The notes under the pieces are model-generated. The model was not told where the DNA came from. It saw nothing but the letters and a program-made list of their open reading frames with translations, and ran no database searches. A stretch of DNA of 64,000 nt, from positions 77,823,496 through 77,887,495 of the forward strand of contig OY720641.1 in the NCBI GenBank assembly GCA_963169105.1. Direction: 5' to 3'. Positions 33,464 to 46,344 of this stretch are shown one piece after another. Position 1 is the stretch's first letter. Every line of letters begins with the position of its first letter. Source of the DNA: Ceriagrion tenellum (lineage: Eukaryota; Arthropoda; Insecta; Odonata; Coenagrionidae). Both the position numbers and the translations under genes were made by a program.

Positions 33464-35843
33464 TGTGAACATATCAGCTTTTAACGCGACTTATTCGGCT
33501 GCTTCTCTCCAAATCGAATTCCTTAATTTCCTCCAATTTGGAATATCCAGGCCCAAATTGTGCGGTTATCTTATTTCTATCCCACCGTCTTATCCTATTT
33601 TTGGTCCACTAAATAACCGAATTTGAGAGTACCTCTGGGGTTTACGGACTGAAAAACTTCGTTAATTCCATATGAGATTTTTATTGAACGACCTTGGCAT
33701 CGTCGCTGAACGACATTATTAGGTTAACTTTCAAGTCCGTTACATACAAATACTCGCTCTCCGAGGCAAGGGGTTGAAAAAGGCATGAGAATGGAGAAGA
33801 TAGGGTAGGAGCGGGGAGATAGCTACTATGTAAAGTAGTCAATCACTTATTTGCCAAGTTCCGTCAGGTATTTATATATTTAAGTTATAAATAGTTAGTG
33901 GTACCTAATAGACTTCTTGTAGGAGCTCTAGGTTAAGAATAGAAAGTCGAGACGAAAAATTTTAAAAACCATGACTATCGTCAGCATTGAGATGTCAAGA
34001 ATTCATTGAGGAGAGGTATTTCAGAGAGTGTCCAGGGTTTTACTCATTATAGGGATTCATCATTCACTATACTTCATACCTTTATGCTGCAAAAGCAATG
34101 TGGTGGTCCAATTTTGGGATTTAAAAATCTGAGTGCGTTGTTCTTGGCTTACGTGCTTTATTTGTTTGACTTTGGATTTTGCTCGGAGACAAACTGTTCT
34201 CTTGTATTTTAGATTCAATAGTTACATTTAGCGTACAGCTGCTTACCCATGCATTTTTTACTCCAAATACTTAAAGCATGGTTAACTTACTTCTGAATCT
34301 TATTATCATTGTACAAAATTACGAAATTAAATTTGTAATCCTACATATTTAAAATACATCTTTTCTGCTGAGATATTCTTTTAATATCGGTAAAAAGAAG
34401 CTTCCATTGCATAGGGTAGAGTCATCCATCAACTCATGTGTTTATCTATTATAAGAATACTATAGATTTGTTCAACGTAGTTGTCTCAGTCTGAATGAGT
34501 ATACCCATACTTCATTTTATCCAGAGTTTAAGTTTGTCTTTTTTACGTTGCTGCGCCAGTAATGTATTAATAATTTTAGGCTATTGATTAGTGTGACTAA
34601 TTTACTTCTAATATGTTAATACTTATTTCTGATATATTTATCTTCTCGACCCTTCTCGATATCAGCAATTTTTACCTCCGACATCTGTGAGTAGTGCGCA
34701 GAATCACATTAAGTGCTTAAGGCCCCCACTTTCTTCAATAATTCTTAAGGAGAAACATTTTATTTTGCATAATACGATATTATCTGAGTTTTAATAGAGA
34801 TGTGTCCATAAGGTTAAAGCATTTAAAGAAAAGGAAAATAAAATTGGCTGTGCAGCCTCAGCACCCAATCACTTCATGCATGACTTTTTTTAGAACTTTG
34901 ATATGTATACGCTCCTTTATATAGGTCTTTAGAAACCTGAAACTGTAGGAATATATGATGCATTTACCCGTAGATTTATAAAAATATCGACAAAATTGTG
35001 GATATTTAGGGGTTTCAGTGAGTACTGTTCATTTTTACCCAATTTTCGTATTGCATAAACCGAATGTGGACAATAATTCTACCATAAGTAGTAACTATTG
35101 CATTGTAATTGCATTAGTTAATGTCTCTCATGAGAATCAGCAAATTTTCTATTTTATTCAATGACTCAAATTAGTAACTACGGATGTTTAAATATATATA
35201 CGGCTTTGAAGTAATTTATTTAGACTTTTGTTAACAATCTCTAAAGTGTTCCAAATGCCTAATTTTCATTGCATTTCAAGTCTCGGAATGGCCGGATAAC
35301 CTGAATTGTTTTAATTTAATCCTCTTGGAAATTTTCCTGGTCATACAGAGGGATGCCACAGCTATTCATGATTTCCAGTGCTGTGGAACTCTAACTTCCA
35401 TGATTTACACGCCAGATAGTTTGCCTCCTTTCCTTTCTCTACAGCCCCCCAAGCATGCGACCCTTGTCGCGGATGAAAATCCTTCTCCCTTATCTTTTTT
35501 CCAATTTCCTTGCCCTTCCCTTTCTTCGCGTTCCGTTTCTCATTACACACAGTTCCTCTGGGCCACATATTGCTGCAGCGGCGGGCGGTGGCTGATCCCA
35601 TTCTACGAAATGCAGTCCGGGAATATCCCGCGTATCTCGGCTACCTCGCCTCAGAATTCTTGTCTCTCCCACTCTGTATCCATCCCCCTGTTTTCTTATT
35701 GTGATTGCAAGGCTTTCCATTATCCCAGAGACCTCTAACATCAGAGTCTTGCACTGGATGTCCTAAACTTGAAACCCTGGCCTTTGTTGTCATCCTTCGA
35801 TGTAAGTGTGAACTTTAAAAAATCATTTTAGATGTTTCGTCAT
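33464..35843. other. No gene recognised; one CT-rich patch
   Basis: Mostly A+T-rich. At about 35400-35740 a pyrimidine-rich, more G+C-rich patch keeps frames open on both strands (137 codons plus, 79-83 minus); the peptides are unrecognised and best explained by composition. Confidence 0.4.
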
Positions 35844-35911
35844 TCTATATTGCGCACAAATGAAATGCAGTTTCTTCTCATAGCGAGCCGTAAAAATTGT
35901 CAATTACCCTC
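35844..35911 (+). repeat. Direct repeat, copy 1 (about 68 bp)
   Basis: TCTATATTGCGCACAAATGA... through CAATTACCCTC matches 36532-36599 with about three differences. The block includes CAGTTTCTTCTCATAGCGAG and CCGTAAAAATTGTCAATTAC, exact in both copies. Confidence 0.88.
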
Positions 35912-36531
35912 TTTTTAAAACCGTCACTATTTACTTATTTCATATAGATGAGAGTTTATTCCTTATTTTAAAAAGAATCTTCTGAACTAGGGCTTTTTGT
36001 ACTTCATAAAATATAAATAATCAAGCCATATTTAATAATTATTGTAGTTTTTTAATGGTATTTATGTTCACTAATAAATCAGCTACGTTTTCTTGGGTAT
36101 TTATGAGTGATGCAATGCAGACAAATGGATTCATCCCAGTGAAGGAGCATATCACAAGAAAGTAATTTTTTATTAAATGACACCTTATAATTCAACAATG
36201 CATTTGAAGGTATTATTAGATTCTTTATAGGATAATTGATTCTAAAGGCATGTCGGTCGTCTGCGGTCTTTGATAGCTTTCTTTATTTTCCAGTCTGTAT
36301 GCATAATTTGACGATGCTGCGGAGCAATCTATCGTTCTTCGTACACTAATGAGAAATACATCGTAGAATTACAATTAAAAAGAGCATTAAAAATAACAAT
36401 TAAAGCAAATCACGATCCATATTAGCCGAATTTGGTACTTCTGGTTTTGGAAAGCACTCAACTATATTGAGTCTGTAGCGTTGGAAGTGCTCTTCAGGAA
36501 AAATGCAAAATAGCAACATAGTGCCCGAGAG
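35912..36531. other. Interior between 68-bp direct repeats
   Basis: A+T-rich and without recognisable coding. If the direct repeats were LTR-like they would be very short, and no tRNA primer-binding site or polypurine tract is evident next to them. Confidence 0.35.
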
Positions 36532-36599
36532 TCTATAGTGCGCACAAATGGAATGCAGTTTCTTCTCATAGCGAGCCGTAAAAATTGTCAATTACCCTC
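36532..36599 (+). repeat. Direct repeat, copy 2 (about 68 bp)
   Basis: Second copy of the block at 35844, about 620 bases downstream. It may be a pair of short terminal repeats, or the product of local duplication. The interior shows no coding that I recognise; a 63-codon minus-strand frame that runs into this copy has no motif. Confidence 0.88.
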
Positions 36600-37882
36600 A
36601 TTACTGAAAACTTTTACGAACTGACAGCTGAATATTTTCAATGGCATTATGCGTTTCAACGCTTCAGCGTCATCGACAATAATTTGGTAAAAAAAACATT
36701 AGTCGGCGCTATAAAGCTATCTAATTAATTTCTGACATTCAATCCGGGTCCTCTACAAGCAATATATGGTACTGATACTTTGGTAAAAAAATTCAAACCA
36801 TGCTAAACCAACGGTTGTGAAATTTTACTTTTTAACAGTTAATTAACAATTTTATGAGCAAAATCAGATCTTTCCCATGCCCACGATATCTAGGAATAAT
36901 TTGCTACGTATCGTGAGCCAGATGAGAAAAACTTTTTTTGATACAAATAATGATTTACAGAAAAAAGCGCAACAATTTTTCACCGGAGAAATTTGACTTT
37001 ATTAAATTTAAAGGAATTTCCTCAAACACCATGCGCATAAAAATTCAAGGTCCTGGGTCACTCACTTGTCATGTATATATATATTGCTGCCCTGTGTGAG
37101 AAAGATCAAAAGTTAGGAGAAAAAAAAATTCATGCGGCCTACCATGTGAACAAACGCGCATTTTGCCCAGTCTTAAGTGTACTTAGATTTTCACGTCTCT
37201 GGTGGAATTGGTCCCTGATGATAGTAAACAAAAAAAAAGAATACGATTCGTGCTGTTTCCCTCTGTTGGAGCCGCACCTCCAGCACTGAAGAAAGTTGGG
37301 AAAGAGCAGCTTTCTTCGAAGCCAGAGAAGCATGTATAGGGATGCAAGCTTCGTTCGTTCCGGCAAGCTGTTCTATGGTTTTTTTTCCTTTTCGCTGAAA
37401 TAAGCCTGTGGAAGAGAGTTCCTGGCATGCTCCCTCGTGTTCTATTGTGGAAAGTGTTAGACTCGGTTGTTTTACAATGAAAGAAATTCGTTCATAACAT
37501 CTAGGAGAACTTTTCCTTAATGGAAAAAGTAATAAGAACGATTGCGTTAGAAGTATCGTCATTCTTTATACAGCTTTACTTAAAGCTATTTTAGAATGAT
37601 ATTTTTCAACTGTAACTCGCATGGTTTTGTCGGCTACAAAAATGTAATTGTGGTCTAAAGAACGTTAGCAGCAGTATCAGACATCACTCGGTGGAATACT
37701 TTACCGTCAAATGTTCTTAAATGAAAACAACGTTATATTTCACCGTTTTTTAAAATTTTACTCAACACCGACCACGGTTTCCGCACATATGTACCATTAT
37801 CAATGTATCTTCCTGATAAATACATATCATTGTATATGGATATCACCTTGGTAGCGGTACATAATTACTGAAAGGGTCGTCG

Positions 37883-37954
37883 GTGAGTTGAATTGAATAT
37901 AAGTATGTTGAATTATATTTGAAATTGAATATAAGTGAGTTGAATATAAGTATG
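37883..37954 (+). repeat. Short degenerate tandem repeat
   Basis: Three imperfect copies of a unit containing GTTGAATTGAATATAAGTAT, with spacer differences. Low information; probably replication slippage. Confidence 0.6.
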
Positions 37955-38563
37955 GAGTACAGCGTTGTTGCCGTTTAAGAATATTTGATGGTCTAAAGCA
38001 GGGTCGCTGTTATGATCAGATACCTTGCTTCCCATTTCGATGGTGTCGAAAATGATTGATTTATCTCTGTTAAATCTCATTCCTTACTTCAGTGTTCATA
38101 GTATAGCTTTAAATGAGAAATTCGCGGTCCGTTGGTTGTGACGGAAAAATCGTGGACCCATCGATATCTTAAGTAAATTATGGCAAATCTAACCATGAGG
38201 TGTTTATTTAGAACACAGGTTCTTTCCTCATAAATGCATAATTAACCACTATTTTTTCTTTGGAGTAAAAATGACCGCTTTTGTCCGGCTCATCATGGGT
38301 TCAAGATGTATTAGAACTGTTCGATAAATAGAACAATCTCTATGTTAGGTGCTCCTGAGTAATTTTCTTCTAGGACTAAGGGTGTTGACAGCTTGCATTG
38401 GAATCATCCCGTTATCAAAAAATGAATTTAACTTTTTTGGACTTTAGAAAACACTCAATGTATACTTGCTAAAATCTTACGATTTAGCCCGTGAGTAAAT
38501 ACCAAACTTAAGTTCTCCGAGAGTTTACCACATCCAATCTCAAGAGAAAATTATATTTCCAAA

Positions 38564-39146
38564 TTATGTTTTTCCGTATTTACTTGGGAAATACAAACGA
38601 TACGAATGACATGCGAATAAAAATGGTCGGAGGAGCAATTTCCTATCGCTTAATATCTTTAGCGGAAGTGGGTGAATGGGCCACATAGAACGCGGATTTT
38701 TGTGTGAAAATCCACAGCTGCTGAAAGGAAGAGGCCAGGGATGGAGATTCGATGGACTTGTAAAACTTTTCACCTTGATGTGGGAGTTGTCTGCAGGCAA
38801 TCCACTGTCGACGTTTTTGAATGAGAGTATCCTACTGCCGTGGAAAATGGATGACCTTCTCTCTCCGTCTTTTATACGCTTCATGCCTTCAAAAGGAGAG
38901 AATCCTTGTTTAAAGCTTGTTCTTGGAAATTCTTGTTGGCCTTTTACCTTTTTCTTGGAACTGCAATTCGGTGATTCTGGGCTATCCGTGCCAACGTTAC
39001 ACGCTGGGTTGATGCGGAATATTACCTCTTGTTCAATGCGGGACTCGTGGATGAAACTATCAGAATCTTTTACTCGTAGGTTCATTCATTGCTTATTTCC
39101 TGAGCTCTCGTCCAACTCGCCCTTTATCCTTGTTTCCCACGCGTAA
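38564..39146. other. Unassigned block open on both strands
   Basis: The minus strand is open for 173 codons (38564-39085) and the plus strand for 156 codons (38676-39146). The base composition is more balanced than in the CT- or GA-rich islands, so the lack of stops is less easily explained. Neither peptide shows a motif I recognise, and there are no obvious splice sites or repeats. Possible relic of a coding element; no function assigned. Confidence 0.2.
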
Positions 39147-39919
39147 ATTCATATTTAACTCTGCGTCCTTGCAACTCGGACCATCCCATTTGAACAGACT
39201 CTTTAGCCGTTTTTCTTTACTGCACTCCCTCGCCTTTCAAAAACAATACAAGAAAAGTCAGAATACATACAGAAATCAGAAAATTTGTTAAGTATTCCGA
39301 AACTAAAAATAAAAGACTGATAAAAGCGTTATATTTCGTATATTACTACACATTTTGTCATGCCGAACCAAAAACCATCACGAAAAGTTATCCAAATGCT
39401 CTTTTTAAAATCTGTTCGTAGAGAATGTTATATAGCAACTTTTCAGTTTAATCCATGTGTCAGATAGAAGATTAGCTTTCACAGTGAGCAATGAAATGCG
39501 CACTACTTATCTGTGTTAGAATAAAGTATATCTTAGAGGTAAAGATGAGGCGTTAGTTATTAGTCATCTGAAAAAGGAGATTTATTAGTCCATTCAGCTA
39601 CGCGTTCGGTTTAGCTTAGAGGTAATAGGAATAAATCGCAGATACGCGCCTGGACATTCTTAAATTCAAACCGCTCGTTTGCCGCCAGATTTTCTCGTTA
39701 TATTTAAGTAGGCAATATGACAAAAGAAACTCCTATATATTGTGAATAACAGCATTTCACATTTACAGAACTGAATAAATTGTGTTCTCTATCTTTACCC
39801 ACCTAACAAACTTCCAAATTGATCAAATATTTTATTTATGAATCATTAAGCTATGAATATATGTGTTTGCCAGTTGAATGACATAATTCTCCTCGTGCTA
39901 TGAGAGAAAGCATTCTTAG

Positions 39920-40417
39920 AGCATCATCATACTTATGCTCTATGCAGATGATCTGCAAATTTATATTCACTGTTCTGCTGATGAACTTCCATTTTTCATT
40001 GAATTAATTAACAGTGATATTTCCTCCATCAGCCATTGGGCTAATATCAACTGCTTACAACTAAACCCCATAAAAACTCAACAAATCATTTTCGGAAATT
40101 CAAGACTTTTGAATAGCATCGATCATGATAGTCTTCCGCCTATTCTTGTTCACACGAGCATTGTTAAATTAAAAGAAACTGTTGGATACCTTGGCATCAC
40201 TCTTTCCACTAACTTAAAATGGGATCAGCACGTAGTGGAAATGTATAACAAGGGAAATAAAATTCTCTATTTACTGAAGCTTCAAAAGAAAAATTTACCT
40301 GTTCACACAAGAATTTCACTTGTAACCTCATTGATTTTTTCCAATTATAGATTATGGGAAACTAGTGTATATCGATTTAACAAATGTTCTCGAAATACGT
40401 ATCCAGCGATTAATTAA
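39920..40417 (+). pseudogene. Reverse transcriptase palm fragment (L2/CR1-like)
   Basis: Counting from the Met at 39935, LYADDLQIY at 2-10 carries both Asp of the catalytic YADD box. SHWANINCLQLNPIKT follows at about 34-49, then VGYLGITLSTNLKW at about 83-96. These blocks in this order are the usual motif C, D and E region of LINE RTs. The fingers and motif A are missing. The frame moves out of register near 40340: the downstream coding continues one frame over as DYGKLVYIDLTNV. Confidence 0.88.
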
Positions 40418-40784
40418 CAGCTGCCTTAGATTTATATTCGATCTTCGCAGAGATGACCATGTTTCTGATTACTTTGCTGCCTTGAAGTGGCTGCCTCTTG
40501 GCTCCCGAAGGAACTATTTCCTGGGGTGTTTTCTGTTCTCCCTCTTTCATACTCATATGCCTGAATACCTCTACAACCTATTTACCCTCAGAACTACTGT
40601 TTCCGTCAGAAGAACTCCTACAGACCTAAACCTTCTCCACATACCCCATGCCCGTACCAACCAATACCTAAATTCCTTCCCGATTATAGCATCCAAGTTT
40701 TGGAATTCATTACCCCCCTCAATAAAATGCTCCTCCACTCCGGAATCTTTTAAGAGTAAATTGTACGAATATTTAAAACAGTAG
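40340..40784 (+). pseudogene. Reverse transcriptase C-terminal fragment (L2/CR1-like)
   Basis: Frame-shifted continuation of the fragment upstream. It contains EIRIQRLINSCLRFIFDLRR, DHVSDYFAALKWLPLGSRR and SFPIIASKFWNSLPPSIK, and ends ESFKSKLYEYLKQ with TAG at 40782-40784. The W-LP-x-x-R-R block and the terminal WNSLP...FK...L are the usual end of CR1/L2-group ORFs. There is no internal stop in this part. Confidence 0.88.
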
Positions 40785-40980
40785 CACTGTTGTTTTGAAA
40801 TGTAAGAATCTTTGTGTTGATTAATTTAATTTTTGTTAAAACCTTTGTTTTCGATTGCTCTTGTGTTTATGCTATGCTTAATTCATAATTATTGTATTTT
40901 GAGCAGAATGTTTTCTGTACTTATGTTTTTCTTTTTTACTCTTTTGGGTTTCCCAGAGCATCAATAAACCATTCATTCAT

Positions 40981-41999
40981 ACTTAGGCCAAGGAATTAGA
41001 ATATACTTCAGTTATATTTTTCACTGGCTGTTGGGAATAAAAAAAACTGACATTTACTTCAAAACTCGAAAAATCTCGAGACTCGAACTATCACATCCTT
41101 CTTACCTCCTGCAATAATTATTTTCTCTGGAAAAACCAACACTTTTCCGAGTACTTTCCTAACATGGGTGTGATATTTAAACCGGTATTTATGAAACACA
41201 AAAGTCTTTAGAAGTAATTTTAGCACTTCATTACATGTCAGATTAATACCGGGATGGTGTAATGATTAATACAGGGACTCAAATTACATCCAAAGTACTC
41301 ATGTATAGAATAATGGCAGTATAGGCTACGTATGGCTTAAATACCCTGGCCCAAATACAAGGAAAACGAACTGCTTCAAGATGGATGCAGCGAAATGGAA
41401 ACGCCAGTTAAAATCGAAGGATCGAAATACTTTGTGATACCCTAGCTTGGATTAAGTCACTCTAATTGGGAATATTTCGTATTGCTGCCGATAACATAAG
41501 AAAAATTTAACTGATGATTTAATTAGAACCATTATACAAGCTAGTCTTTGGAGACAATTTTCCCGTAATTATTGGCAATTCTAGTTATTTTATCTAGGTA
41601 TATTCTTGATGGCTTTCTATATTATTTCTGGCATATGAGAGGAATTGTTTTTATTGCCATTGAGAAGGAAATCATTTCCAAATATACCTTTTACACTCGT
41701 AATATAGCCCGCAAATCTTGCTCAATTTTATCTCCTAATAGGGAGCTCATTAGTGATGATTATGCTCATTAGAAACGATTTTTACCTAATATAATACGCT
41801 TAATGCTCGGACCAATGGATACAGCGTGTCGTATTTCGTGAGATCAGAGCAGAGTTTGGTGGAACCAGCGGAGACCGGGTATAGCGATCATCGTGAACGT
41901 CAACCCGAAAATATCAGAAAAATGATTCAATCCCAAACCATCCCCGGATTACTACACCCCCAAATCGAGCCCCAGGCCATCAGAGCGCAGAATATGTGA
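40981..41999. other. No feature recognised
   Basis: A+T-rich, directly after the L2/CR1-like tail; short open frames without motifs. Confidence 0.45.
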
Positions 42000-42480
42000 G
42001 GTAGCGAGTGAGAAACCAGTAGGGTGACGAACGTGTGCGTTACTCTACCAGAATCACGGATGATTCGAGGATATTACGAGTTCAATCAACACCTCGACCG
42101 ACTGGAAATCCCTCGGAGCGGGGAAAAAAAGCCATTAGCGCGCCCTTCCAACTTCTGCGTCGCCTCACCAACGAAATATAGGGGAGGAGGATATCTGGCG
42201 TGTGTGGGTGATGCGGGAAGGGGTGAGAGGCAGCACTCAGCGGCACCCGGAGAGCGAATCGGAAATAGTCTCGCAGCCGATAATCGGGTTTGGCACGCCC
42301 CGGAGCATCACCGAATGGGAAGGGTGTGAGGGGGGAGTTATGAGGAGGGGCGGGGGGGGGGGTTCGGAGGGATGTAGGGACTGGGGTGAGGCCGCGGGTC
42401 ACAAGAAACGGGCCTGGAGGTATTATCATTATCCTACTCTCTCCTTATCTCTTAGTTCTCGCGGCCGAGGGCGGTGAAGG
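42000..42480. other. G+C-rich island with G runs
   Basis: Contains several CG dinucleotides and a G run at about 42351-42362 (GGGGCGGGGGGGGG-like). Frames of 91-115 codons are open on both strands, giving low-complexity peptides. Possible regulatory island; no motif is convincing. Confidence 0.35.
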
Positions 42481-45400
42481 TACTCGAACGAGGTGGCGGA
42501 TGAGATCGAGAACAAGATTGAAGAGTGTGATGCGAAGATTTTGAAAGGAGAAGATGAAAACCTTGGTGGGAACGATTCCTTCCCTTCGTAATAATGCGTT
42601 TTTCATGACGTTGTGGAGTAGTTTCATTCCATTCCACAGTGGGCTGAAATAAAAAAAAACTGGACAAAATCCCAAAATGGCTTTTTTGGAGATGGAATCA
42701 TGAAACTTGGTACAAATACAATTGATTGGCTACCAAGGAATGGCATGCCATTGGTCATGTTCTGCCGCCGTTTCCGAGATAAATAACAAAAATTCCAAAG
42801 TTACCCCCGACTTCAGTTTTCTAAGAAAACCTTCCTATTTAAGTTGAAGGTGACACTGGGAGGAATTTGGTCGGATAAAAAACTACTAGGTCTGTTAAAA
42901 CCATTTTTTTACTTTACTTAACTTAAGGAGTTTTTATCCAAAATGTAGGCAATATTATGTCACAAAATGACGGACGCTATTTTCACGCAAAATCTCAAGT
43001 AAAGTAGTAAATATCTAGCGTTTTACGAAAGTGCCTGTCAAGTGACTCATACTAAATCAATTGTTGAAGCTTTCTAAAGACAGATATGAAATAAAATTGA
43101 AAATTCGTGTGACTGACGCGTCCCAACCAGAGTGCCTTTCAAGGGGATGCGAATCTTTGTGCCATTAGTTTGCGGAATCTATTACATGGTCAAGCTCTGG
43201 AAGTTGAAAAGAAGTCCACTCCGACCTTGTTAAGTTCTTCACGACAGGAGTTAACGACCAGTGCATTTCACGACAGGAGTTAACGACATGTTGCCACTGC
43301 ATTTCAGTTAGTTTGAAAAAATTCTAATGTACACTTCATAAGACGTTGCGAGGCTATGATGACACTTGGATGTAAATAAGCTCTAAACCAACGAGTATCT
43401 TGTGTTTTTTGTGCACGTTTGGGTATCCATTGTTAATTTCGACGCAATAGCTACATCGTTAAAAATTAAACCTAGGACTTGTTATGTTACACGTTGTTAT
43501 GTTATGGTTACACGCTTTTAGCGATTTATCATATAATTGTAAGTTTTAATGGATTCTGGATGGATAGATGGATGGAAGGAAGAGGTATACTAAAGTTTTA
43601 AAGAGATAATTTCTAAAATATATTAATATCGAAGAACGTGGTTAATCAAATCAAGCCCTAAAAATATAATTTATTCGTAAGGGAAAAATTGAAAAGAAAA
43701 ATCATTTGGGAAAATTTAGCGGAAACCTGACACAAAATGACGCCAAGAAAGTCTTCACTCTATTTAAGATTAAAATGTTCATACATTTCTACGTTTGTGA
43801 AGATGCTTTGAATTATAAATATACCTCGTACCAATGTTCCGTTATGTCTTGCTGGCATTCTTGTGCTAAATACTACATAAAGAATTGATCATTTTGCTTG
43901 CGTATGTAATTACTTTATCTGCCAACGTGCTCTTCCTGGAAAACTCTATCCGCCAGCTAATTGCGACATCAAATTTTATCCTCACGGTGTTATTAAAAGC
44001 TGTTCACGACGTGTAGCTACAAGAAAACTTCGTCCAGAATGTGATTATATCATCAATTTTATTTTATTTGTTCATTTTGATGGTTCTATCTATGACAGTT
44101 TTTATTTAATCTCAGCAATGCAGCAAGATTTCACGGAAAATGTGATTTAAAATTGGAAACAAAAGATTCGTGCTAAAGAAGTTAAAATTGAGTGATGTCT
44201 TCAAGAAAACGGCCAATTATGGAAACAAATTTTGTATCCCATAGTGGCCGAAGTAAACTTGTATGGTAGGTGCTCGTTTCTTTTAGTTTAATCGGGAATC
44301 GTCTCTGAGCCAGAATAAATGTGTCTTCGGGTCCGGAAAAATGGTCTCTGGATTATTTTCCGACGGCAAAGTACCGTGCTTCTCTTCGGACTCATAGAGG
44401 TCAAAAGGGCATAGGGCATGGTAGTTTGTGGAGAACAGGGCGACGTAGGGAAAGGACGAAGGGCACTGTGACGTAATCACAGACTTTCTTCCTCACTCTC
44501 GTCGGCCCTGCTTTTCCTTGAGGACCGAGGCAAAGGGGTGGTCCTCAGAGGCACAGGGTCTTGAGTCCCGTTCACTCACGGTCTGAGCGGAAAGGCGATG
44601 GTGAAAGGGCAAAATGAGGAAAGGTAGACTCCCTTTAAGTGCCGAAGGATTCTGGTTAATTGTATTGAGAGACTACTTGGGGCTTTGAAGGGTGATGGAG
44701 GAAAACCGTTTCGAAATTTGCTCTTTAATTCGCTTTTTCTCAGACCAGGTTGCAACTTTCCGGAAAGACTTAGAGGAGTTCGGGAAATGGGTTTAATTTC
44801 ACCTTCGTTTGTCGGGTAGAGGCCTGACCATAGATTGTAAGAAATTCTTTCGCTGATCGAGTTTGTGGAAAGGTTTTCTCCAACATGCTAGCAAAGAAGA
44901 CAAAATTAACTTGAGGAGTGTTTTCGATCATCAGCAAAATTAAAGGTTTTGACTTCCTTCCTTGAGATACAAAAATCATGAATTTGAATTAACGTTTTAA
45001 TCATGCAATCAAGAGCTATTGTTACAGTGAGACTTTATACGTTCTATTAATGTTTGTAGCTTGAAGGAAATAGCTATGGCTGATTGTTAACACGGATCAA
45101 TCACCTCAAAATATGCAAATCGTTTCATTGGGTGAATAATCTCTGAATCATTTCTTATTGATCCATATCACTTAAATGATTATCGAAAGTTCAGGTCACT
45201 GGCGTTTCATACCGACGATCAAAATGCATTGTATGAGGGTTGGCATCAAGCTTTCTTGCTTTTAGATATTTTATTTCACTAGCATTTGAGTTTCCTGGAA
45301 TTAACTGTTTATAAACGAATTTAGAAAGTTACTTAATATTAAGTGTGTGTATGTAGATGGAGTAACGCTGAAGTTCTTATTTTCGGATTTTTTTGTAATG

Positions 45401-46344
45401 CTGATTCTTCTTATAATTCGCATGGATTCAAGTTAAAGGTAACTTAGTTATGTTTCAAAGTCTCATGGCCTGGAGGAAATGCAAAGCATTTTTAGTCCGT
45501 GACCCTTAAGTTATTTTCCTGGAGTATTTCCATTATATGAAGACTAATAATATTCATGCACTAGCTGTGAACTAAAACTATTGCCTTCTTCCTCAGACTT
45601 CTTTACGTTTTGGTAGTTTCTTCAATGTGATGCGTAAATATAAATATATGCAATGGCTTTAATTTCCAGTTGCAGTTTACATATCCTGGCGCAAATATTC
45701 TTCATGTTTTTTCTGGACAGCTAATTTTTGCATGACCTTTGATGAGCACCTTATTTGACCGATCACCCAGAAAATATCGTGAAATCTGTTATTGTTGAGT
45801 GTCTTTATTGAATGAGCAAAGAGTCGCTGAAAATTAATGATGATTCTCATGAGTATGGTTGTTTTATGCCAGCGTAGCATTTTATACAGGCTAAAGAGAA
45901 AGAGCTAGCAAAGCATTTGCTGTGATCCCTAAGGGTATCCACGTTGTGTAATGTAATAACTAGGTTAGGAGCGACCGAAGCCCCGCGTGGCTTGGAGAGA
46001 TTAGTACACCGCCGGAGGCAGGTAATGCGACACAGTGAACTCATTGTGAAGGATGATGGCGGAGAAAGACGAAATGGCCTACCGATCACGATAACCTCAG
46101 GGATGTATATTGTAGTATTCGAGTACTGCTCATAGTACCACTCAAACACAGTTCCAAAGGCCGTTATTCCCATTCCCTCTGAGCTGAATGGAAAATTGAT
46201 ATTTTTTGATGCAAAAAATAATACTCCTTACCAAAATAAAATTGAGCATGCGTAAATACTCTTTTAAACAACTTAAAATAATCTCTTTTGTCTACACAAT
46301 ACGTAAATTTGACGCAAATACGTCAATACTTTTGTTTATTTATT
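42481..46344. other. No gene recognised
   Basis: Mostly A+T-rich, with a moderately G+C-rich patch at 44280-44640. A block at 45950-46140 has frames open on both strands (108 codons minus, 63 plus) and a donor-like GGCAG|GTAATG at 46022, but no recognisable protein. Nothing else stands out apart from the 21-bp direct repeat at 43238. Confidence 0.4.
43238..43287 (+). repeat. 21-bp direct repeat
   Basis: TTCACGACAGGAGTTAACGA plus C occurs at 43238-43258 and again at 43267-43287, separated by 8 bases (CAGTGCAT). The second copy is followed by a related CACTGCATTTCAG. Likely a short local duplication. Confidence 0.85.

Larger units (their letters stand above)
36600..39919. other. No gene supported; some long open frames
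   Basis: Mostly A+T-rich. Overlapping open frames at 37139-37562 (minus, up to 123 codons) and at 38564-39146 (both strands) have no recognisable domain. A decayed tRNA-like pair of boxes (TAGCTTAGAGGTAATAGG near 39612 and TTAAATTCAAACC near 39661) could be a very old SINE, but I would not call it. Confidence 0.4.
39920..40980 (+). mobile_element. L2/CR1-like LINE, 5'-truncated, with ATTC tail
   Basis: Begins just upstream of the RT catalytic box (LMLYADDLQIYI) and runs to the end of the ORF and 3' UTR, ending ATCAATAAACCATTCATTCA. A tail of ATTC-type short repeats is common in L2/CR1-group elements. A stop immediately upstream (39917) and loss of the rest of the ORF mark the truncation. One frameshift near 40340 splits the ORF, otherwise the reading frame is well kept, so the copy is younger than the other LINE relics here. 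It does not resemble the CR1/Jockey-like family of 3.4, 15.8 and 46.3 kb closely. Confidence 0.88.

Noticed and set aside
35844..36599. LTR retrotransposon
   Set aside because: Repeats of 68 bp are too short for usual LTRs, and no primer-binding site, polypurine tract or gag/pol coding is visible.
39605..39700. Decayed tRNA-derived SINE
   Set aside because: A- and B-box resemblance is weak and no second copy was found in the window.
45847..46173. 108-codon minus-strand frame as a transposase
   Set aside because: Considered because of its basic peptide; no DDE/D-type motif or family resemblance could be established.
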